Shown: in pieces, positions 1 through 5,000 of the stretch | Layout of the letters: each line of letters opens with the position of its first letter | Numbering within the stretch: the stretch's first letter is position 1 | Source of the DNA: Gemmatimonadota bacterium | GTDB taxonomy: Bacteria; Gemmatimonadota; Gemmatimonadetes; Longimicrobiales; Gaopeijiaceae | DNA length: 7,202 bases | Assembly (NCBI GenBank): GCA_026713345.1 | Contig: JAPOOQ010000661.1 | Span: 1-7,202 of the forward strand | Direction of reading: 5' to 3' | Program-made: the position numbers and the translations under genes | The notes under the pieces: generated by a model | Databases searched by the model: none | What the model was told of the DNA's origin: nothing | The model's input: only the letters and a program-made list of their open reading frames with translations

Positions 1-1
1 C

Positions 2-463
2 TCGGAACTGGCCGCCGGCCTGGCCGCCCTCGAATCCCAACTCCCCCCCGCGCCCCTCTCTCCCGGTGAGCTGTCCGCGCTCCATCCGATCCGCGGCCGC
101 ATCACCATGAAGGGCGCGACCGTCTGGCCCGCCACCCCACGCGGCTGGTCCGTAGCCCTGTCGCGCCCCGACGACTTCGAGCCGGCGGGTGCCCGTACCG
201 TGTGGGTGGCGCCCGTCGGCAGCCTGGCGGAATGCCCGGACGCGCTCGCCCCACTGTCACCCGTCCTTCAGACCATCGGACTGGCCGGAATCGACCGCGA
301 CCGCGCGGCGGCCCTGGCCGAAAACCTCTTCGCCATCGGAGCGACGAGAATCGTCCCCCTGGACCAGGTACCCTTCCCGGACCCCGACTGGCTACACGAC
401 GGCGCCCGGCCGTTGCAAGAACTGGTACGCTGGGGCGAACTGCGCCAGCAGCCCGTCGAATAG
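2..463 (+). CDS. Acyl-CoA reductase, LuxC family (3' part only)
   Basis: This is the C-terminal 153 residues of a protein whose start lies left of the window; the frame is open from base 2 to the TAG at 461-463. The recognisable part is the end. A segment reading VLQTIGLAG (about residues 92-100) is followed by a stretch at about residues 113-151 with GATRIVPLDQV, then DWLHDGARPLQELVRW. This matches the closing block of LuxC-type acyl-CoA reductases, where a Gly-x-x-Arg-Ile-x-Pro segment precedes a Trp-x-His-Asp-Gly and an LVRW ending. The family reduces fatty acyl groups to aldehydes with NADPH and is an aldehyde-dehydrogenase-fold enzyme; it occurs in many non-luminous bacteria, often with a LuxE-like acyl-protein synthetase. 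The catalytic cysteine and nucleotide-binding region would lie upstream, so activity cannot be judged. The assignment rests on C-terminal motif recall. Confidence 0.62.
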   Translation, partial: SELAAGLAALESQLPPAPLSPGELSALHPIRGRITMKGATVWPATPRGWSVALSRPDDFEPAGARTVWVAPVGSLAECPDALAPLSPVLQTIGLAGIDRDRAAALAENLFAIGATRIVPLDQVPFPDPDWLHDGARPLQELVRWGELRQQPVE

Positions 464-511
464 GTCCCCGCTGCATTCGGGCGGCGAAACTGCCCGGCGG
501 CGTCGGACCGG

Positions 512-703
512 TTAGTCGTCCGATTCGGGGTCGTTCCGCCACATGACCAGCTGGCGGGTGCCCCTCGGTGTCTCCTCCACGCGAACTGTCAGTGTGTCAC
601 CCTTGCGGATTCCGCAGTCGGAGCGGATACCGAGCGGGATCGTCAGGCGCCCGCCGGTTCCGACCGTTACGTCGCCGTAATAGAGCGTTCGATAGATTGC
701 CAC
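512..703 (-). CDS. AbrB/SpoVT/MazE-type DNA-binding protein, 63 residues
   Basis: This small protein is almost entirely one swapped-hairpin AbrB domain. The diagnostic run is at about residues 12-40: VTVGTGGRLTIPLGIR, then GIRKGDTLTV, the usual 'beta strand, GR-hTIP, R-x-x-x-GI-x-x-GD-x-L' pattern of transition-state regulators and MazE-type antitoxins. Such proteins dimerise and bind DNA. The start is GTG at 703-701, supported by an AAGGAG ribosome binding site five bases upstream. Antitoxins of this fold usually sit beside a MazF or VapC toxin, but none is visible: one side is the convergent reductase gene, the other a divergent ABC operon. A stand-alone regulator, perhaps acting on its own promoter or on the divergent operon, is an inference. 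The tail (about residues 44-63) is charged and ends in PESDD. Confidence 0.82.
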   Translation of the reverse strand: MAIYRTLYYGDVTVGTGGRLTIPLGIRSDCGIRKGDTLTVRVEETPRGTRQLVMWRNDPESDD

Positions 704-708
704 ACAAA

Positions 709-714
709 CTCCTT
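709..714 (-). promoter_or_regulatory. Ribosome binding site for the AbrB-like gene
   Basis: On the minus strand the bases read AAGGAG, a near-complete Shine-Dalgarno sequence, followed by five bases (TTTGT) and the GTG start at 703. This decides the start codon: an ATG at 723-721 is in a different frame and has no comparable site. It is one of the clearest ribosome binding sites in the window. Confidence 0.75.
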
Positions 715-842
715 GTTGGTCATCGTCCCATGGGGCCCGTCAACCCAATAAAATAATCAAGGCGCCCCCCATGAATGTAACAGCAGTGGCTCCATTGGTT
801 CCCTGCGGATCATCCCCGCCGCGCCGAAACCGGTACCCCGCT

Positions 843-873
843 CTGAACGTTTTCCCGCGAGAGGGCGTACCTT
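843..873 (+). promoter_or_regulatory. Candidate promoter of the ABC exporter operon
   Basis: TACCTT at 868-873 lies about 50 bp before the GTG start and is followed by CC, giving the same TACCTTCC octamer found in front of actA. The upstream hexamer is weak: CTGAAC at 843-848 matches TTGACA at only three positions and leaves a 19-bp spacer. The call rests mainly on position and the match to the actA site. It would give a leader of roughly 40 bases. Confidence 0.33.
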
Positions 874-919
874 CCAACGGTTTGCGATTTCATTCCAGCT
901 TTCAGAACGGAGCCGATAC

Positions 920-1858
920 GTGAACGATATGGCAGTCCGGCTGTCGGGCGTCACCAAGTCGTTCGGGGAACACACCGCTGTCTCCGAATTCGATCTCGAG
1001 ATCCCCAGGGGCACCATACTGGGGCTGCTGGGACCGAACGGATCGGGCAAGACGACCACGATCCGCATGATCATGGCCATTCTCCTGCCGGACGAGGGAA
1101 CCGTCGAACTCCTCGGCGGCGTCCCCGACATGAGCCGTCGGAGCCGCGTCGGGTATCTCCCGGAGGAACGGGGCGTCTACCCGAAGATGAAGGTGATCGA
1201 GCAGCTAGTCTTTCTGGGTGAATTGAGGGGTCTGGCCCGGGCCGACGCGAAGGAGCGGGCGGGACAGTGGCTGGAACGCCTCGGTCTCAAGGACTGGGCG
1301 GCCAAAAAGGTGCAGGATCTGTCGAAGGGGATGCAGCAGAAGGTCCAGTTCATCGGCACAATCCTCCACGACCCGGAGCTGCTCATCCTCGACGAGCCCT
1401 TCAGCGGCCTCGACCCGATCAACCAGGACGTGCTGGAATCGATCGTCCGCGAGGAGAGCGCTCGCGGCAAGACGATCCTCTTCTCCACCCACCTGATGGA
1501 GCAGGCCGAGCGGCTGTGCGAACGCGTCTGCCTGATCTCCAGGGCCCGCAAGGTGCTCGACGGCGACCTCAAGCAACTCAAGCGAAGGGAACGGACTGGC
1601 GCGGTGGCCGTCGAATTCGAGGGCGACGCGGGCTGGCTCGACCGGGCGGGCGTGGTCGAGCGAGAGCCGGCCGGCGACGCCTGGCACATCCCCCCGGGCC
1701 GGATCGGACACGGCGAGCTGCTCTCCGCCGCGCTGCGCGAGGGGGTGAACCTGCGGCGCTTCGAGGTGCTGGAGCCCCGTCTGCACGAGATCTTCGTGCG
1801 CCATGCGGGGGAGGAAGCGACCGAAGCACCGATGAGTCCGAAGGGAGGCGCGCGATGA
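920..1858 (+). CDS. ABC transporter ATP-binding protein (NatA/EcsA-like, DUF4162-type tail)
   Basis: This 312-residue cytoplasmic ATPase powers the permease encoded next to it. All core motifs are present: Walker A GPNGSGKTT (38-46), signature LSKGM (134-138), Walker B LLILDEP (154-160), D-loop SGLDP (162-166) and switch histidine H191 in STHLM. The Q-loop position carries Glu (GYLPEERG, 78-85; E82) instead of Gln, a variant I associate with this subfamily. After about residue 225 a C-terminal extension ends near LEPRLHEIFVRH, typical of the DUF4162 tail of NatA-like ATPases. The start is GTG at 920, with GGAG at 909-912 seven bases upstream; ATG at 929 is an alternative. The stop overlaps the permease start (ATGA, 1855-1858), implying translational coupling. 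Substrate unknown; relatives export sodium, peptides or other compounds, so the specific role is not assigned. Confidence 0.9.
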   Translation: MNDMAVRLSGVTKSFGEHTAVSEFDLEIPRGTILGLLGPNGSGKTTTIRMIMAILLPDEGTVELLGGVPDMSRRSRVGYLPEERGVYPKMKVIEQLVFLGELRGLARADAKERAGQWLERLGLKDWAAKKVQDLSKGMQQKVQFIGTILHDPELLILDEPFSGLDPINQDVLESIVREESARGKTILFSTHLMEQAERLCERVCLISRARKVLDGDLKQLKRRERTGAVAVEFEGDAGWLDRAGVVEREPAGDAWHIPPGRIGHGELLSAALREGVNLRRFEVLEPRLHEIFVRHAGEEATEAPMSPKGGAR

Positions 1859-3114
1859 GACAGGTATGGGTCGTACTGCGGCGGGAATACCTGGAGCGGG
1901 TCAAGACGAAGGGGTTCATCATCGGTACGCTGGCCATTCCGCTCCTGCTGATCGGCCTGATGGGGCTCAACATCTTCATTGCGGTGCAGGCCACGGGCTC
2001 CGATCGCGAGTTGGCCCTTGTCGATTTCACGGGGGTCATCGGCGAGGAGGTGGCGGAGCAGCTCGGACGCGTCGGCTACGAGATCGAGGTGGTGGGCCGC
2101 GAGGTGAGCCTGGAGGAGCTGGACCGCCAGGTCGTTGACGACGAGCTCGAGGGCTATGTGGTGCTCGACGACCTCACCCTGTCGGAGGGGGTATTCGCCT
2201 ACCGGTCGAAGGACTCCCCCGGCGGCACCCGCGTGGCGCTCTTCGAGTCGGCGGTGCACGACATCGCGCTGGACAACTACCTGGCGACGATCAGCACGGG
2301 GGAAGCGCTGCGGTCGCTCATCGAAGGAGGACGACTGGTATTCGAATCCGTCATCGAGGTGGAAGACCAGGAAGCGGCCGAGGCGGCGCGGGTGACGGGC
2401 ATCGCGCTCGGCTTCGGCGGCGCCATGTTCCTGTACATCACGATGCTGCTCTACGGGGCGTTCGTGCTCCGCTCCGTCCTGGACGAGAAGCGGAACCGGG
2501 TGGTCGAGGTGGTGATCTCGGCGATCACACCGTGGCGGCTGCTGCTGGGCAAGGTGCTGGGCGTCGGGTCGATGGGACTGACGCAGATGGGGATCTGGGC
2601 GGCTTGCGCGGGCGTGCTTCTGCTCATTGCGGCGCCGATGGTCGCGGCCCGGATCCCGGGCGCGGACCTTGCGCGCATCGCGGAGTTCGTGCCGGGGCCA
2701 GGTGTTTTTCTGCTCCTCGCGGCCTTCTTCCTTCTCGGCTACTTCCTGTACGCGTCCCTCTTCGCAGCGGTCGGAGCGATGTGCGCCACCGAGGAGGAGG
2801 CGGGCCAGGCCCAGTTCCCGGTGATCATGCTCCTCGTCATCCCCTTCATCCTGCAGATGGCCACCATCGGGGGGAGCTCGATGGCCTGGATGGACTGGGT
2901 GGCGCTCTTCCCCTTCTTCAGCCCGGTGATGATGTTCCCGCGGGCGGTCGCGGAGTCGGTGCCCTGGTGGATGACGGGGCTGTCGCTCGTCTTCATGGCG
3001 GCCGCGGTGGTGGGCACGTCGTGGTTGGCGGGCAGGATCTACCGCGTCGGGATCCTCATGCAGGGAAAACGGCCCACCCTGCGCGAACTGGCGCGGTGGG
3101 TGAGGCAGGCATGA
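1855..3114 (+). CDS. ABC-2 type transporter permease (NatB-like)
   Basis: This 419-residue integral membrane protein partners the ATPase just upstream. The layout is that of NatB-type ABC-2 permeases: a short basic cytoplasmic N-terminus with REYLERVKTKGF, a first membrane helix at about residues 21-45, a large extracytoplasmic domain at about 46-180 (opening with ALVDFTG), then a bundle of about five helices near 183-205, 240-262, 280-305, 318-337 and 365-388. The conserved cytoplasmic loop DEKRNRVVEVVISAITPWRL (about 209-228), with the EV-x-x-SA-x-x-P-x-x-L core of the family, precedes helix three. The C-terminus is basic. The start ATG overlaps the ATPase stop by four bases and has GGGAGG (1843-1848) six bases upstream. 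It is probably an exporter; the substrate cannot be read from sequence. Helix limits are by eye. Confidence 0.88.
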   Translation: MRQVWVVLRREYLERVKTKGFIIGTLAIPLLLIGLMGLNIFIAVQATGSDRELALVDFTGVIGEEVAEQLGRVGYEIEVVGREVSLEELDRQVVDDELEGYVVLDDLTLSEGVFAYRSKDSPGGTRVALFESAVHDIALDNYLATISTGEALRSLIEGGRLVFESVIEVEDQEAAEAARVTGIALGFGGAMFLYITMLLYGAFVLRSVLDEKRNRVVEVVISAITPWRLLLGKVLGVGSMGLTQMGIWAACAGVLLLIAAPMVAARIPGADLARIAEFVPGPGVFLLLAAFFLLGYFLYASLFAAVGAMCATEEEAGQAQFPVIMLLVIPFILQMATIGGSSMAWMDWVALFPFFSPVMMFPRAVAESVPWWMTGLSLVFMAAAVVGTSWLAGRIYRVGILMQGKRPTLRELARWVRQA

Positions 3115-3127
3115 TATACGATCATGC
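3109..3127. terminator. Symmetric stem-loop at a convergent gene junction (possible bidirectional terminator)
   Basis: GCATGAT (3109-3115), a five-base loop ATACG, and ATCATGC (3121-3127) form a perfect 7-bp inverted repeat. It contains the stop codons of both the permease (3112-3114, +) and the amidotransferase (3124-3122, -). It is the only recognisable structure between the two convergent genes. The stem has only three G:C pairs and there is no T-run on either side, so it is a poor intrinsic terminator by standard criteria. Confidence 0.28.
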
Positions 3128-3862
3128 ACCCGTCACATGGAGCTCCACGAACCTGCGGATGAGCCCGTTTGCGAGCGGGGTTTCCTCCATGGCCCCGATT
3201 ACCCCGCTCAGGGTGGCGCCGGCGACCTCCTCCACGTACCGCGGGTAGGCCGCGAAGCGTGCGTGGGTCCCCGCGACATCGAGTTCGGGGTGGAACTGGG
3301 TGCAGTACACGGGGGCGTCGTCGAAGCGGTAGGCCTCGTTGGCGACCGTGGCCGACGAGGCGAGCAGGGTGGCGCCGGGAGGCAGCGTCTCCACGAGGTC
3401 TTCGTGGCCCAGCTGCGCCTTGAAGGGGCTGCCCAGCGTGCGGAAGAGCGGGTCGGCCCGGCCGGCGGCGGTGAGCACCAGCTCGTGGGTGCCCAGTTCG
3501 GCCCGGTTGCGATCCTGCACCACCTCGCCCCCCATCGCCACCGCCATCCCCTGGAAGCCCCAGCACGAAGCGAAGGCGGGAATGCCCGATGCGTACACCT
3601 CCCGGAGCGAATCGAGCGCCGTCTGGAGCCAGGGCTCGGTGCTTGTGGCCGAATAGTCGCCGCTGCCCCCCATGAGGACGAAGTCCGCGCCGGCGAGGTC
3701 GCGCGGAGTGATCGACCGGCCGAGCAGGTCGTAGACGGAGATGTCCACGGCCAGCGGCTGCAGGACCCGCACGAACGAGGCGATCTCGTGGGGTGACATG
3801 GGGTCGCCGGGGTCGCGCACCTGGAGGAGGAGGCAGCGGAGGGGCTGGGCGGGGGTGGTCAT
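3122..3862 (-). CDS. Class I glutamine amidotransferase (GMP-synthase-like GATase)
   Basis: This 246-residue protein is a complete class I (triad) glutamine amidotransferase domain without a fused synthase. The nucleophile elbow is ASCWGFQ with C100. The second and third triad members are in TQFHPEL, H191 and E193. An oxyanion-loop-like GGSGDYS lies at 65-71. The fold cleaves glutamine to glutamate and ammonia, or acts in relatives on gamma-glutamyl compounds. The acceptor is unknown because no synthetase partner is visible. Length is normal for free-standing GATase1 proteins. ATG at 3862 is the first good start; no Shine-Dalgarno is visible before it, so translation may be coupled to the gene 16 bp upstream. 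The gene ends 7 bp from the convergent permease stop. Confidence 0.85.
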   Translation of the reverse strand: MTTPAQPLRCLLLQVRDPGDPMSPHEIASFVRVLQPLAVDISVYDLLGRSITPRDLAGADFVLMGGSGDYSATSTEPWLQTALDSLREVYASGIPAFASCWGFQGMAVAMGGEVVQDRNRAELGTHELVLTAAGRADPLFRTLGSPFKAQLGHEDLVETLPPGATLLASSATVANEAYRFDDAPVYCTQFHPELDVAGTHARFAAYPRYVEEVAGATLSGVIGAMEETPLANGLIRRFVELHVTGA

Positions 3863-3878
3863 TGGGTGGTTGGGGTAC

Positions 3879-4211
3879 TCAGGTCACCGAGCGCAGCAGG
3901 GCGGTGAGGTGGTAGCGGTCAAGGGCGCGCGCCGCGTCGAATGCCTCGTGCCGGGTGCGCTCGATGATGATCACCGTGGTCCGGACCGGCTCTTCGTGCT
4001 CGGCCCGGTCGGTGGGCACGTAGCACAGGCGTCCCCTTGTGGAATCCGGATCCCGATCATCGTCCACGAACTCCAGGAACACCTCCCAGAAGCGCCCCTC
4101 GTGGGTGAAGGTGGTGACGTGCATGCCCTGATCGGGGCCGCTCTCGCCGCCCTGAGGGGGGCCGCCCGGATGCGGCTGGTCGGGGGACGGGGACCTCGGC
4201 TCCATGGTCAT
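3879..4211 (-). CDS. Uncharacterised small protein, 110 residues
   Basis: I do not recognise this protein. From ATG at 4211 the first 29 residues are rich in Pro, Gly and Ser and look disordered. A compact part follows from M30 (MHVTTFTHEGRFWEVFLEF), running through a charged segment (DDDRDPDSTRGRL) to a strand-like TTVIIIE and a helical C-terminus. There is no signal peptide, membrane helix or cysteine pair. No ribosome binding site is obvious before 4211 or the alternative ATG at 4205; M30 (4124) is also possible if the low-complexity stretch is untranslated. It is probably real because it is protein-like from residue 30, lies 16 bp before the amidotransferase on the same strand, and fits a two-gene operon. 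Its divergent neighbour is actA. Confidence 0.6.
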   Translation of the reverse strand: MTMEPRSPSPDQPHPGGPPQGGESGPDQGMHVTTFTHEGRFWEVFLEFVDDDRDPDSTRGRLCYVPTDRAEHEEPVRTTVIIIERTRHEAFDAARALDRYHLTALLRSVT

Positions 4212-4262
4212 AACAGTCTAGCGACTGGCGGTTGACGGCGCACCCTGCGGAGCACCGGCGCG

Positions 4263-4291
4263 TTGACATCGCCAGAGGCGGTTCCTACCTT
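4263..4291 (+). promoter_or_regulatory. Promoter of the actAB (ACIII) operon
   Basis: TTGACA at 4263-4268 is a perfect -35 hexamer. After an ideal 17-bp spacer comes TACCTT at 4286-4291, which keeps positions 1, 2 and 6 of the -10 consensus. Transcription would begin near 4298, giving a leader of about 65-80 bases to actA. The spacer also separates two divergent genes, where a promoter is expected. The rest of the 4212-4363 spacer shows no gene; a run of six T lies at 4300-4305. Confidence 0.6.
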
Positions 4292-4363
4292 CCTTCGGCT
4301 TTTTTCGCCAACCTGAGCAGTCCTTCACATCTACGTCCAACCGGGCCCGCCAACGGGTTCTCG

Positions 4364-4936
4364 ATGCCTACAGCACTAATGAAAAGGTTGTGGCTGGTGG
4401 CTGGGGCGGGAGCAATCGCCGTCCTTCTGGGGATCGTCCTGATCGGCGGCCGTCAGGCTCCCGACGAGGCCGAAATGGCCCAGGCCGGCGATCCCCTTGA
4501 ACAGTCCCAGCCTATCCAGTTCCCCCACGACACCCACGCGGGGCAGTTCCTGATCGACTGCCAGTATTGTCACTACTCGGCGGAGCGCTCGGTGGACGCG
4601 GGGATCCCGCCCGTGGAGACCTGCATCGGGTGCCACCGCGAGGGGAGTGTCGCCGGGAGGAACATGCCGGAAGAGATCGTGAAGGTGCGGGAGTATCACG
4701 CCTCGGGCACTCCCATTCCCTGGCGGCGGATCTACAAGGTCTCGGACCACGTTCACTTCCCGCACATGCGGCACGTCGCCGCCGGGGTGACGTGCCAGAC
4801 CTGCCACGGCGAGGTGCAGGAGATGGGCGTTCTCGAAGAGGTGGCCCCGGAGGCGGGAGACCTGAAGATGGGATGGTGCATTTCCTGCCACCTGGAGCGC
4901 GGGGCTTCCCGCGACTGCACGGTATGTCACTACTAG
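4364..4936 (+). CDS. actA: ActA, membrane-anchored pentaheme cytochrome c of alternative complex III
   Basis: ActA carries electrons from quinol oxidation in alternative complex III towards soluble cytochrome or a terminal oxidase, on the outer face of the cytoplasmic membrane. Counted from the methionine at 4379, there are five CXXCH heme-attachment motifs at residues 61-65 (CQYCH), 82-86 (CIGCH), 139-143 (CQTCH), 167-171 (CISCH) and 180-184 (CTVCH), the last ending one residue before the C-terminus. Extra histidines (FPHDTH at 48-53, HVHFPHMRH at 124-132) are candidate distal ligands. One N-terminal helix (about 4-23) after MKR is an uncleaved anchor or signal. Five hemes with a single anchor is the ActA pattern. 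The start is uncertain: ATG at 4364 or 4379, neither with a good ribosome binding site. An in-frame ATG at 4232 lies upstream of the promoter and is unlikely. actB follows after 64 bp. Confidence 0.87.
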   Translation: MPTALMKRLWLVAGAGAIAVLLGIVLIGGRQAPDEAEMAQAGDPLEQSQPIQFPHDTHAGQFLIDCQYCHYSAERSVDAGIPPVETCIGCHREGSVAGRNMPEEIVKVREYHASGTPIPWRRIYKVSDHVHFPHMRHVAAGVTCQTCHGEVQEMGVLEEVAPEAGDLKMGWCISCHLERGASRDCTVCHY

Positions 4937-4956
4937 CAGCCGGCAAACCAGCGCGG

Positions 4957-4994
4957 GCGGCTTCCCGCCGTGCGCGGCGGGCCGCGGGAGCCGC
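4957..4994 (+). promoter_or_regulatory. Two competing hairpins over the actB ribosome binding site
   Basis: In the actA-actB gap, CCCGCCG (4964-4970) pairs perfectly with CGGCGGG (4975-4981) around the loop TGCG. Alternatively, GCGGCT (4957-4962) and CCCGC (4964-4968) pair with AGCCGC (4989-4994) and GCGGG (4984-4988), giving an 11-bp stem with one bulged T and a 15-base loop. The two folds share 4964-4968 and cannot coexist. The long stem would bury the only likely actB ribosome binding site, GGGAG at 4986-4990; the short one leaves it free. Neither is followed by a T-run, so read-through into actB is expected. A role in setting the ActA:ActB ratio or protecting the transcript is inference, and GC-rich DNA forms hairpins easily. 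Confidence 0.4.
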
Positions 4995-5000
4995 GACGTC

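Larger units (their letters stand above)
704..919. other. Divergent spacer between the AbrB-like gene and the ABC operon
   Basis: No gene is supported in these 216 bases. The stretch 747-760 is nearly all A/T (AATAAAATAATCAA) in an otherwise GC-rich region. It contains TAAAAT on the plus strand (749-754) and TATTTT on the minus strand (755-750), so it may hold a -10 element for either direction, though no convincing -35 is correctly spaced. On the minus strand a TTGACG hexamer (743-738) faces the AbrB-like gene without a clear -10. An 8-bp palindrome CCCATGGG at 727-734 lies just upstream of that gene's ribosome binding site and could be an operator, but nothing beyond symmetry supports this. 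A TACCTT element near 868 faces the ABC operon and is listed separately. Confidence 0.5.

Noticed and set aside
478..496. A CGGGC/GCCCG inverted repeat between the convergent reductase and AbrB-like genes, considered as a terminator.
   Set aside because: The stem is only 5 bp with a nine-base loop and has no T-run on either side; repeats of this size are frequent by chance in GC-rich DNA.
1267..1854. A 5' extension of the permease frame back to an ATG at 1267.
   Set aside because: The extension lies wholly inside the ATPase gene and is Arg/Gly-rich. The ATG at 1855 has a good ribosome binding site and starts a typical permease N-terminus.
1177..3129. A 650-codon open frame on the minus strand opposite the ABC operon.
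   Set aside because: Same reason: the plus strand encodes an ATPase and permease with full motifs, while the antisense product is low-complexity and His/Arg-rich.
4271..4305. A terminator-like structure: GCCAGAGG (4271-4278) partly pairing with CCTTCGGC (4292-4299), followed by six T.
   Set aside because: The stem has a mismatch and a G:U pair with a 13-base loop, there is no upstream plus-strand gene to terminate, and it overlaps a much better promoter (TTGACA, 17 bp, TACCTT).
4232..4363. An N-terminal extension of ActA from the in-frame ATG at 4232.
   Set aside because: It would place the start upstream of the likely promoter and add 44 residues before the membrane anchor that do not look like a leader.
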